Assembly (NCBI RefSeq): GCF_003837865.1
Contig: NZ_RQIS01000019.1
Location: forward strand, 40,361 to 104,360
Direction of reading: 5' to 3'
Length of the DNA: 64,000 bases
Source: Paraburkholderia dinghuensis
Lineage (GTDB): Bacteria; Pseudomonadota; Gammaproteobacteria; Burkholderiales; Burkholderiaceae
Below are positions 24,357 to 32,360 of the stretch, one piece after another (the stretch's first letter is position 1; every line of letters starts with the position of its first letter). The notes beneath the pieces were generated by a model. The model worked only from the letters and a program-made list of their open reading frames with translations, was not told the origin of the DNA and did no database searches. The position numbers and the translations under genes were made by a program.

Positions 24357-26684
24357 ATGTCGCATGCAGAAGTTTCGGAAAACACCAGGACGCGCAGCGC
24401 GGAGGCCGTCCACAACCACGCCCCTACGTGCTCAGGTCCGACTTGCTGCGCAACGAAGCGAACCCACCACGACGCCCCCAGGTACAGCCACCACCACGCT
24501 CACAGCCACGAAGGCGGCGATAGCTGCTGTGCGCCCGCACCCGTGTCGTTCGCATCCCTGCCGGAACCAGAAGTGCTCGGCGATATGGTCCGAACCCAAA
24601 TTCGTATCCTGCAGATGGACTGCCCGACGGAGGAAGCTTTAATTCGAAAGAAGCTGACAGGTATGAATGGCGTAGCAGGTATGGAATTCAACCTGATTCA
24701 GCGCGTCCTGACGGTGACCCATAACGCCGATACTCTTGCCCAGATACTGGAAGCCATCCGGTCGCTCAGTTTTACGCCGGAAGTCGCAGATGCAGAAGAA
24801 CGAACCGACAAAGGGCCAGAAGTCGCGCACAAGCCCTGGTGGCCGCTTGCGCTGTCCGGTACCATCGCGGCCGCATCCGAAATCACTCACTGGCTCGGAC
24901 AGCCAACATGGCTTGTGGCCGCGCTCGCCTTGCTCGCTATCGCGGGTTCCGGGCTCACTACGTACCGGAAAGGCTGGATTGCCATCCGCAATGGCAACTT
25001 GAACATCAACGCCCTGATGAGCATCGCCGTTTCTGGCGCGCTGCTTCTTGGCCAGTGGCCGGAAGCCGCTATGGTCATGGTGCTGTTCACGATAGCGGAA
25101 CTCATCGAAGCCAAATCACTCGACCGGGCCCGCAACGCAATTCAAGGTTTGATCAGTCTTGCGCCAGACAAGGTGACCGTCCTGCAGGCTGACGGCTCGT
25201 GGCTCGAGGTGGACGCCCGTTCCGTGGCTCCCGGCGCGCTCGCGCGTGTGAGGCCCGGCGAGCGCATCGGTCTTGACGGCACAATCGTGAGCGGTCGCTC
25301 GACCCTGAACCAGGCCCCCATCACCGGCGAAAGCCTTCCTGTCGAAAAGGCCGAGGGCGACCCAGTGTTCGCCGGAACCATCAACGAATCCGGCTCGTTC
25401 GAGTACGAGGTCACGGCGGCGGCGACCAACACGACGCTGGCACGCATCATTCATGCAGTCGAGGAGGCACAGGGCTCTAAAGCACCGACCCAGCGGTTCG
25501 TCGACCAGTTCGCCCGCATCTACACACCCATCGTGTTCACGGTAGCGCTCGCTGTCGCAGTGGTGCCTCCGCTCGTATTTTCAGGGAACTGGTTCGACTG
25601 GATTTATAAAGCGCTGGTGCTTCTGGTTATCGCCTGCCCGTGTGCGCTCGTCATCTCCACGCCGGTTTCCATCGTGAGCGGACTGACCTCCGCTGCGCGT
25701 CACGGGATTCTCGTCAAGGGCGGCTCGTACCTCGAACAGGGGCGGAATCTCGGATGGCTGGCACTGGATAAAACCGGCACCATCACCCACGGCAAGCCGG
25801 TTCAGACCGAGTTCGAGATGCACGTCACGGACGCCGATATTGGCCATGTACGGTCGCTTGCCGCGAGCCTTTCAGGCCGCTCCGACCATCCGGTATCGAT
25901 GGCCGTGGCGCGGGCTGCAGACGTCGAGGGCGTGTCGCATTACGCTGTCGAGCACTTCGAGGCGATTCCCGGGCGGGGTGTGCGCGGCGTCATCGACGGA
26001 AAGCGCTATTCGATTGGAAACCACCGCCTCGTCGAAGAACTGGGACGCTGCTCGCCGAAACTGGAAGCGCGACTGGATATGCTCGAACGGGAAGGCAAAA
26101 CCGTCGTCATGCTGATAGACGAAGACCGGGTGCTCGCGCTCTTTGCCGTGGCCGATACGGTGAAGGACAGTAGCCGCGAGGCAGTTGCCGAACTCCACAA
26201 GCTCGGCGTGCGCACTGCGATGCTGACGGGGGACAACACTCATACGGCACAGGCCATCGCACACCAGGTTGGAATCGACCGGGTTGAAGGCAATCAGTTG
26301 CCGGAAGACAAACTGCGCGCGGTGGAACAACTGGCCGGGAAGGATGTCCTGGTCGGCATGGTGGGCGATGGCATCAACGACGCGCCGGCACTGGCGCGCG
26401 CCGACATTGGCTTCGCGATGGGAGCGATGGGAACAGACACGGCAATCGAAACGGCCGACGTCGCATTGATGGACGATGACCTGCGCAAAATCGCGACCTT
26501 CATCCGCCTGTCGAGAGCGACGCACGCAATCCTTGTGCAGAACATCACACTGGCGCTGACGATCAAAGCTGTATTCCTTGCCTTGACGCTTGCCGGCCTT
26601 GGCACGATGTGGATGGCCGTGTTCGCCGATGTCGGTGCGAGCTTGCTGGTTGTCGCCAACGGGCTCCGACTGCTCCGAAAATGA
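24357..26684 (+). CDS. cadA: Cd/Zn/Pb-exporting P1B-type ATPase
   Basis: A 775-residue heavy-metal P-type ATPase. The N-terminus is rich in His and Cys (SHHHAHSHEGGDSCC), followed by an HMA-like domain with LQMDCPTEE (single Cys, about residue 88). Eight membrane spans are expected; the transport motif CPC is in VIACPCALVIS (about 426), phosphorylation motif DKTGTITHG (about 471), and GDGINDAPALA (about 670). CPC with these neighbours points to Zn/Cd/Pb rather than Cu. The ATG at 24357 is chosen since the longer frame covers cadR and the promoter. It exports metal from the cytoplasm under CadR control. Confidence 0.93.
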   Translation: MSHAEVSENTRTRSAEAVHNHAPTCSGPTCCATKRTHHDAPRYSHHHAHSHEGGDSCCAPAPVSFASLPEPEVLGDMVRTQIRILQMDCPTEEALIRKKLTGMNGVAGMEFNLIQRVLTVTHNADTLAQILEAIRSLSFTPEVADAEERTDKGPEVAHKPWWPLALSGTIAAASEITHWLGQPTWLVAALALLAIAGSGLTTYRKGWIAIRNGNLNINALMSIAVSGALLLGQWPEAAMVMVLFTIAELIEAKSLDRARNAIQGLISLAPDKVTVLQADGSWLEVDARSVAPGALARVRPGERIGLDGTIVSGRSTLNQAPITGESLPVEKAEGDPVFAGTINESGSFEYEVTAAATNTTLARIIHAVEEAQGSKAPTQRFVDQFARIYTPIVFTVALAVAVVPPLVFSGNWFDWIYKALVLLVIACPCALVISTPVSIVSGLTSAARHGILVKGGSYLEQGRNLGWLALDKTGTITHGKPVQTEFEMHVTDADIGHVRSLAASLSGRSDHPVSMAVARAADVEGVSHYAVEHFEAIPGRGVRGVIDGKRYSIGNHRLVEELGRCSPKLEARLDMLEREGKTVVMLIDEDRVLALFAVADTVKDSSREAVAELHKLGVRTAMLTGDNTHTAQAIAHQVGIDRVEGNQLPEDKLRAVEQLAGKDVLVGMVGDGINDAPALARADIGFAMGAMGTDTAIETADVALMDDDLRKIATFIRLSRATHAILVQNITLALTIKAVFLALTLAGLGTMWMAVFADVGASLLVVANGLRLLRK

Positions 26685-26901
26685 CTGGAGATGCCAGAAG
26701 TCGGGACTCCCTCAACCGAACCCCTTCGCCGACGATCGGAGAACCGGGCACATAAAATTCGAAGTATTCACCGAGGCAGAAGCGGTCTACGCGTTGATCA
26801 ACACGATTACTGATTTGCACGCGAGGGAGCCCTGATGGTGCGGTCGCCGTCATTCCCGTGGAGAAGCTACTTTTTCTGTCTCAAGTAATGGAGGTGCTGT
26901 G

Positions 26902-27114
26902 ATGGCAGCAATCGTGCTGGCTTCGAGCATCACGTGTCCTGTGTGCGGGCACAGGAAAGAAGAGACAATGCCCACCGACGCCTGCGTCTGGTTTTACGAA
27001 TGTACACATTGCAGGACAGTGTTGCGACCAAAACCACGAGATTGCTGCGTGTACTGCTCGTATGGCACCAACAAATGCCCTCCGATGCAGCAGTCCGGTT
27101 CCTGCTGCACCTGA
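26902..27114 (+). CDS. Small Cys-rich protein, GDCCVxC-like
   Basis: A 70-residue protein with two CxxC knuckles (TCPVCG and ECTHC), then DCCVYCSYGTNKCPP and a terminal CC. This matches the small GDCCVxC-domain (seleno)protein family often found beside mercury or other metal resistance genes; here the leading Gly is Arg. Zinc or soft-metal binding is likely. GGAGG sits seven bases before the ATG at 26902, with a GTG one codon earlier as alternative. It follows cadA by about 217 bp on the same strand, so it may be co-transcribed in the metal resistance module. Confidence 0.8.
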   Translation: MAAIVLASSITCPVCGHRKEETMPTDACVWFYECTHCRTVLRPKPRDCCVYCSYGTNKCPPMQQSGSCCT

Positions 27115-27231
27115 CCCGGTTCGCGCAATGTGGGGAGTGAACCGGCCTTGCGTCGGCCACGCTCACTGTTCCTTCCTGTGGCCGATCACCGCCCACCGAA
27201 CCCGTAGTTTGAATAATTTCACTTAAGTGCA

Positions 27232-27253
27232 GCCCCGCCTGAGTTTGCGGGGC
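27232..27253. terminator. Stem-loop between the metal module and glmS
   Basis: A perfect 7-bp GC stem, GCCCCGC and GCGGGGC, around an 8-base loop, between the converging cadA-side genes and glmS. There is no T-tract on either strand, so an intrinsic terminator is only plausible. A 10-bp palindrome CACTTAAGTG lies just to its left at 27220-27229. Confidence 0.4.
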
Positions 27254-27315
27254 CGCAATGTGGCGTTAAGTAAAGCTATTCGAAGTTGCAGTGTGCGCCG
27301 GCCACCCTGGCGTGC

Positions 27316-29133
27316 CTACTCCACCGTGACCGATTTGGCGAGATTGCGGGGTTTGTCGATGTCGGTGCCGCGCAGGCAGGCCACGTGATAGGCGAGCAAC
27401 TGCAACGCCACCGCGTGAAGCACAGGTGATAGCGGCCCTCGCCAGGCCGGCATGTGGATCACCCGCATACCGGGTCCGGCCATCAAGCCCGTGTCCGAAT
27501 CGGCAAGCACGAAAAGCCGTCCACCACGCGAACGCACCTCTTCCATATTCGATTTCAGCTTCTGCAAAAGCGCGTCGTTCGGCGCGGTCACGATCACCGG
27601 CATGGACTCGGTCACGAGCGCCAGCGGGCCGTGTTTGAGCTCTCCAGCCGGGTAACCCTCGGCGTGAATATAGGAAATCTCCTTGAGCTTGAGCGCCCCT
27701 TCAAGCGCGATCGGAAAATGCGCGCCGCGCCCGAGAAAGAGCGCATGCTCGGTCTGGTGGAGCGCCTCCGCCCACGCCATGATCTCGGGCTCGCGTGCCA
27801 GCACGTTGCGCATCGCGTCCGGAAGCGCCGCAAGCTGGCGCATCCAGGTTGCGGCCTCGCTCTGACTCACCGACCCACGCTGTCTGCCGATGGCAATCGC
27901 AAGCGCAAACAGCGCGACGAGTTGCGTCGTGAACGCCTTTGTCGACGCCACGCCGACTTCGACTCCGGCCTCGGTGATAAAGGCCCAGCGGCTTTGCCGG
28001 ACCATCGCGCTCGCAGCGACGTTGCAGATGGCCAGCGTGCGCGCTTCGCCCATCGACTGAACGTAGCGTAACGCAGCGAGCGTGTCGGCGGTCTCACCCG
28101 ACTGCGAGACCGCGATGACCAGTGTGTTGCCTTGCGAAACGTAATCGCGATACCGGAATTCGCTTGCTATTTCCGCGCGTGCCGTCACATTCGCGAAATG
28201 CTCGAACCAGCTGCAGGCGGTCAGCGCCGCGTAGTAGCTCGTACCGCATCCGAGCATCACCAGATTCGACACATCGGCCAGTTCTTCGGGGGACGGCATG
28301 GCGGCCTGCAACGATTCGTCCCCGGACATCGTCGCGAGCGTGCGGGCTACCGCTACCGGCTGTTCGAAGATTTCTTTCTGCATGTAATGCCGATAGGCAC
28401 CCAGCCCGGTATCCTGCGCGTGGCCACGCGACTTGACCTCGCGACGCGAAACCGTCCTTCCCTCCCGATCCTGGATCGCGATATCCGTGCCATGAATATC
28501 CACGACGTCGTTATCCTCGAGATAGACGAAGCGTTCGGCACAGTCGGCGATAGCAGTGGTATCCGATGCGAGAAATGCACCGTCGTCTCCGATGCCCACG
28601 ACGAGTGGTGATCCCTGCCGTGCGCCGACGATTCGCTTCGGCTCGTCACGGCACATCACCGCGATCGCATAGGCCCCCTGAAGCAGTCCTGCCGCGTCGC
28701 GAACCGCAGTCAGAATGTCGCCCTGGTAATGATCGCGGATCAGGTGCGCAATCACTTCCGTATCGGTCTGACTCTGAAATTCGTAACCCTTCAGGCGCAG
28801 CTGCTCGCGCAATTGCTCATGGTTTTCAATGATGCCGTTGTGCACGACCGCGATCTGCTCACCCGAAAAAATCGGGTGAGCATTGTTGATCACCGGTGTG
28901 CCATGCGTTGCCCACCGCGTATGCGCAATGCCGGTCACGCCGTCGAGATCGGCGGCTAGCGCGTCCGCTTCGAGCGAACACACGCGAGAGAGCGTGCGTA
29001 CCCGGCGCGCCTCACCGCGCTGGAGCACCGCCACACCACATGAGTCGTATCCCCGGTATTCGAGTCGCTTCAAACCCTCCAGCAAAAAGGGCACGACATT
29101 TCCCTGGCTCACGCCAGCAACGATTCCGCACAT
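27316..29133 (-). CDS. glmS: Glutamine-fructose-6-phosphate aminotransferase (isomerizing)
   Basis: A 605-residue GlmS, the usual family length. After Met removal the N-terminal Cys nucleophile is exposed (MCGIVAG), followed by the glutaminase domain (HTRWATHG near residue 74), two SIS sugar-isomerase domains (VMLGCGTSYYAAL, VAVSQSGETADT) and the conserved C-terminus LAKSVTVE. It makes glucosamine-6-phosphate, the first step to UDP-GlcNAc. GGAGG lies just upstream of the ATG at 29133. Its place 40 bp after the last gene of the pga cluster suggests it is a cluster-dedicated copy that raises precursor supply for PNAG; a second housekeeping copy would be expected elsewhere. Confidence 0.95.
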   Translation of the reverse strand: MCGIVAGVSQGNVVPFLLEGLKRLEYRGYDSCGVAVLQRGEARRVRTLSRVCSLEADALAADLDGVTGIAHTRWATHGTPVINNAHPIFSGEQIAVVHNGIIENHEQLREQLRLKGYEFQSQTDTEVIAHLIRDHYQGDILTAVRDAAGLLQGAYAIAVMCRDEPKRIVGARQGSPLVVGIGDDGAFLASDTTAIADCAERFVYLEDNDVVDIHGTDIAIQDREGRTVSRREVKSRGHAQDTGLGAYRHYMQKEIFEQPVAVARTLATMSGDESLQAAMPSPEELADVSNLVMLGCGTSYYAALTACSWFEHFANVTARAEIASEFRYRDYVSQGNTLVIAVSQSGETADTLAALRYVQSMGEARTLAICNVAASAMVRQSRWAFITEAGVEVGVASTKAFTTQLVALFALAIAIGRQRGSVSQSEAATWMRQLAALPDAMRNVLAREPEIMAWAEALHQTEHALFLGRGAHFPIALEGALKLKEISYIHAEGYPAGELKHGPLALVTESMPVIVTAPNDALLQKLKSNMEEVRSRGGRLFVLADSDTGLMAGPGMRVIHMPAWRGPLSPVLHAVALQLLAYHVACLRGTDIDKPRNLAKSVTVE

Positions 29134-29173
29134 ATGCGCCTCCACTATTAGATGCGTCGCTTCACTGCGACTG

Positions 29174-30508
29174 TTATTGCGTGGCGTCCGAGGCACAGCG
29201 ATCCGACGCGGATGGCGCTACCTCGTTGCCCACGTTGAAGTCCGCTTCGCGCAATCCCGTCGGCGAAAGCGAAACAAAGTGAATGGAGTCAGGTCCACGC
29301 GGCATACCGACTGCACCCGTGTTGCCCCATGCAAATGGCGCACGTTGCGTGCCGCGCAATTCGATCGTGTTTTCGGTCAACGCGAGCGCCATCAGCCGTC
29401 CATCGCGCGTGGGCACGTAGGCGACGTTGCCGTTCACGCCAATGCCCGCTTCGCGCACGGAAGCCGGCAGACAGTCGAGCTGCGCAGTCGCGCGCCCGTC
29501 TTCGTCGACCAGCCACACCTTGGTGCGTCCCGTTGCAAGCGTGGCCTCGATCACGAAACGCCCGACTGCAGGCACCCAGGCCGCGGCGTACGTGTAGTAC
29601 TCCACCTTCGCATCATCCACGCCGGACTCAGGCCGTACGATCTTGCCGGACACCGGGTCCAGCACGGCACACTTGAGCTCGGCGATGGTCTCGCCGGGAA
29701 TGTACTTTTGCCAGACGAGCAGCGCGCGCGTGGGCGATCCGGCAATCATCGGCCACCACTCGCGCACGTGCGGGGCGACGTCCTCGTGCGAAAGAAGCTG
29801 TCCGCGGTCGCCGTAGACTTTTGTGTAGACCCCTTTGCCTGTGCCGAGATTGTCGACGCCGCCACCGTCAACCCAGTCTTCGGAATAGAACACGACAAAG
29901 CGGTCCCCCACGGCCGCCACGTGTCCGGAGTGGCCGCCGGATTCGACATCGTTCGGATAGGGCTTGATTGGCCTCAGATCGGCACGATAGACGCCGTAAC
30001 GCTGACTGACCGTGTTCGGCGTGTTCCAGCCATCCTCGAAGCTGACGAATATGTTGCCCGACGTGCTCTGCGCGACAGAAACGGGCTCCTGTGCCTCCGG
30101 TCGGCTGATGAAGATGTGCGGATGCGAAACGTGAGGGGATGCCGGCGACCATTCACCCACGTACACATCGTGCGGCCAGCTTCCGTCCTTGTTCGCACCG
30201 CGCGGCGGCAGGCCCGAACTACTGAAGAAGACCCAGTTCCTGTCGCCGTCGGCGGTCGCATAGCCAATGCCGTGCATGAAGCGCCGTTCGTCGCCGAGGC
30301 CCGGTGCAGGCACGGCAACAACCGCCCCGGCCGGCGCACGCGATGCGTTCAAGGCATTCTGTGCGGCACCACGGCTGGGCGGCGGACTCGCACCCAGCAA
30401 CGCCACGAGCACGACCGGCATAAGCGCACTCGTTCGCCCTCGTCCAGCCAGGCGCCGCAAACCGTGCGCGGTTCCGGATAGCGGCTCCATTGCGATCCAG
30501 CCAGGCAC
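29174..30508 (-). CDS. Exported protein of unknown function between pgaD and glmS
   Basis: A 444-residue protein with an N-terminal hydrophobic segment (LMPVVLVALLGAS) likely to be a signal peptide. The rest is beta-rich with repeated short phrases of a propeller type (GNIFVSFEDGW, AAVGDRFVVFYSEDW, PTRALLVWQKY, GRLMALAL), spaced as in a six- or seven-bladed propeller. I do not recognise the family and see no catalytic motif. The GTG at 30508 directly follows the pgaD stop; an ATG at 30490 is an alternative. It is co-oriented and packed between pgaD and glmS, so a periplasmic role in PNAG handling is a reasonable inference. Confidence 0.8.
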   Translation of the reverse strand: MPGWIAMEPLSGTAHGLRRLAGRGRTSALMPVVLVALLGASPPPSRGAAQNALNASRAPAGAVVAVPAPGLGDERRFMHGIGYATADGDRNWVFFSSSGLPPRGANKDGSWPHDVYVGEWSPASPHVSHPHIFISRPEAQEPVSVAQSTSGNIFVSFEDGWNTPNTVSQRYGVYRADLRPIKPYPNDVESGGHSGHVAAVGDRFVVFYSEDWVDGGGVDNLGTGKGVYTKVYGDRGQLLSHEDVAPHVREWWPMIAGSPTRALLVWQKYIPGETIAELKCAVLDPVSGKIVRPESGVDDAKVEYYTYAAAWVPAVGRFVIEATLATGRTKVWLVDEDGRATAQLDCLPASVREAGIGVNGNVAYVPTRDGRLMALALTENTIELRGTQRAPFAWGNTGAVGMPRGPDSIHFVSLSPTGLREADFNVGNEVAPSASDRCASDATQ

Positions 30509-31114
30509 TCAGTAATGCCTGTGACCCGGCCGGAAATCTCTCGGCGCGCGCGGCGGCATGCCGGACACTTCGGCAATCGAATAGCGTGCGTGCTTCGCCT
30601 CGTCATGGGCGTTCTTTTCAGCCATGCCGTCGGCCACGCTGCGTCCAGCCGGCGCATGAAGGATGAGCGCATTCAGCGCCGCGATAAGACCGTTGGCGTC
30701 GTGCGAAGCGAAGAACACGTGCGATATCGTCTTCCAGTCACGCAGCGTTTCCGATGCGAAAGGCCCCGGTTCGACAGTGAGACCCGCCTTGCGCCGCAAC
30801 AGCCGTTGCGTACGCGACTTCGACGCAAATGGGTGAGCGACGCGCGCGAGAATCATCCACACCGTCAAGACCGATGCGATCTCGCCAATGGCGGCGAGAT
30901 ACGAAACCAGCTCGCGTATGGACAGATCGCCCTCGTCGAACGGCAACAGATACCGGTACGCGTAGATGGTGATACCCGCCCACATCGAACCGACACAAGC
31001 GGGCCGGATGAGCCGGAACCATAGAATGAGCAGTATCCCGCGTGCCTTGCCTTTCTCGGCGATGATCTGACGCGCGGAACGCAGGGAGAGATCAATGACG
31101 GGCCTGTTGTTCAT
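30509..31114 (-). CDS. pgaD: PgaD-like PNAG synthase accessory subunit
   Basis: A 201-codon frame giving a protein of about 200 residues with two hydrophobic segments in the N-terminal half (ILLILWFRLIRPACVGSMW and a second near IGEIASVLTVWMILARV), the PgaD layout. The N-terminus MNNRPVIDL is typical. PgaD binds PgaC and is needed for polymer synthesis, with activity raised by cyclic di-GMP in E. coli. The protein is longer than E. coli PgaD, with a hydrophilic C-terminal tail of about 90 residues. The ATG at 31114 lies inside the end of pgaC, a 23-bp overlap. Confidence 0.85.
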   Translation of the reverse strand: MNNRPVIDLSLRSARQIIAEKGKARGILLILWFRLIRPACVGSMWAGITIYAYRYLLPFDEGDLSIRELVSYLAAIGEIASVLTVWMILARVAHPFASKSRTQRLLRRKAGLTVEPGPFASETLRDWKTISHVFFASHDANGLIAALNALILHAPAGRSVADGMAEKNAHDEAKHARYSIAEVSGMPPRAPRDFRPGHRHY

Positions 31115-32360
31115 GTTGAATACCTCTATCGGGGCTAGTCCAGACTGCACGTTTGCCGCGCCGACGCAGAGCGATGGCGGGCAGCGCGACGACAGTGGTG
31201 ACCATGTTGATCAACCAGAACGCCAGCGGATACCAGACGGTATCCAGGATATAGAAAAGCAGCTTTTCGTCGTAACGCCTGTCGATCAGGCAGCCGACGA
31301 TGATCTGCAGGACGCAGGTCGCCACCAGCAACATCCCGTGCCAGTGCGGCACGAGCGCGACGTTCCAGTCCTCCGGCAATGAATAGACGGTGCCGATCGC
31401 CGCGAGCAGCAAGATAAAGGACATCGAATATGCCCACGCAATACCGAGCAGATATTCGATGAAGAGCGGCCACATCATGATCCGCCTCGCGCTCATGAGC
31501 GTGCCCCAATACTTGAACAGCACCTGAATGCCCCCTTTGGCCCAGCGCAGGCGCTGTTTGTAGAGACCTTTCAGCGTCTCGGGCATCAGGATCCAGCTGA
31601 GCGCGTGTGGCTCGTAGGCTACGCGCCAGTCGTTGCACTGAAGCTTCCAGCTGATATCGATGTCCTCGGTCAGCATGTCCGAACTCCAGTAGCCGACATC
31701 GGCAAGCGCACTCTTGCGGAACATCGTGATGACACCGGACACGGTGAAGATCCGGCCATAAACCTGCTGCGTGCGCTTGATGAGTCCGACAATCGACGAA
31801 AATTCGCCGACCTGCATCCGACCAAGCAGCGAAGTGCGTGTGCGGATACGCGGATTGCCGGTCACCGCGCCAACGTTCGGATCGGAAATGAAGTGCTCCA
31901 GCATCCATTCGATAGCGTCGTCGCCAAGCAGCGAGTCACCATCGATGCACATCAGGAACGGCGCATCGGTCACCACGGCGGCAGTCGTCAGGCCAATCGC
32001 CTTACCCTCATTCTTCGAGTGGTGAACCACGGTCAAATGAGGAATCTCGGCGGACAGCTCGTTCAGAACGTCGCCCGTGCGGTCGCGGCTACCGTCGTTG
32101 ACCGCGATGATTTCGTAATTGGCGTATTGGAGCGCCGCCAGATGATGCAATACGCGGCGCGCGTTCGACTCCTCGTTGTAGCACGGTACGATGATCGCCA
32201 CCTTCGGCATCCCTGCCATTCTCAATGCGCGTGGCGAGCGGGTTCGCCCGTGCTCCAGCGCGAGAAAATGAACGGTCCCGCCGATCATCCATAAATAGGA
32301 CATAAAAAACGGGTAGAAGAAGATGAAATCCTGAAGCCGGTTGATCACGATATGCATCAT
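31092..32360 (-). CDS. pgaC: PNAG synthase, GT2 glycosyltransferase
   Basis: A 422-residue inner membrane GT2 enzyme. A pair of N-terminal membrane spans precedes the catalytic domain with VAIIVPCYNEE, VNDGSRD, the donor-metal motif DGDSLL (about residue 138), the base motif TEDIDIS (about 230) and QRLRWAKGG (about 270), then three or so C-terminal spans. It polymerises GlcNAc from UDP-GlcNAc into beta-1,6-linked PNAG. Two adjacent ATGs open the gene, the first overlapping the pgaB stop (ATGA). Confidence 0.95.
   Translation of the reverse strand: MMHIVINRLQDFIFFYPFFMSYLWMIGGTVHFLALEHGRTRSPRALRMAGMPKVAIIVPCYNEESNARRVLHHLAALQYANYEIIAVNDGSRDRTGDVLNELSAEIPHLTVVHHSKNEGKAIGLTTAAVVTDAPFLMCIDGDSLLGDDAIEWMLEHFISDPNVGAVTGNPRIRTRTSLLGRMQVGEFSSIVGLIKRTQQVYGRIFTVSGVITMFRKSALADVGYWSSDMLTEDIDISWKLQCNDWRVAYEPHALSWILMPETLKGLYKQRLRWAKGGIQVLFKYWGTLMSARRIMMWPLFIEYLLGIAWAYSMSFILLLAAIGTVYSLPEDWNVALVPHWHGMLLVATCVLQIIVGCLIDRRYDEKLLFYILDTVWYPLAFWLINMVTTVVALPAIALRRRGKRAVWTSPDRGIQHEQQARH

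Noticed and set aside
26764..26835. Short reading TGHIKFEVFTEAEAVYALIN before the Cys-rich gene
   Set aside because: It looks protein-like, but no start codon or ribosome site outside cadA supports it and I could not match a family; it may be a relic.
29134..29173. Possible glmS ribozyme/riboswitch upstream of glmS
   Set aside because: Only 40 bp separate glmS from the previous stop, too short for the glmS ribozyme, which is also not expected in Proteobacteria.
28883..30481. 532-codon open frame antisense to glmS and the unknown exported protein
   Set aside because: It mirrors well-supported genes on the other strand; long antisense frames are expected in GC-rich coding DNA. Translation shows Arg/His-rich text with no domain.
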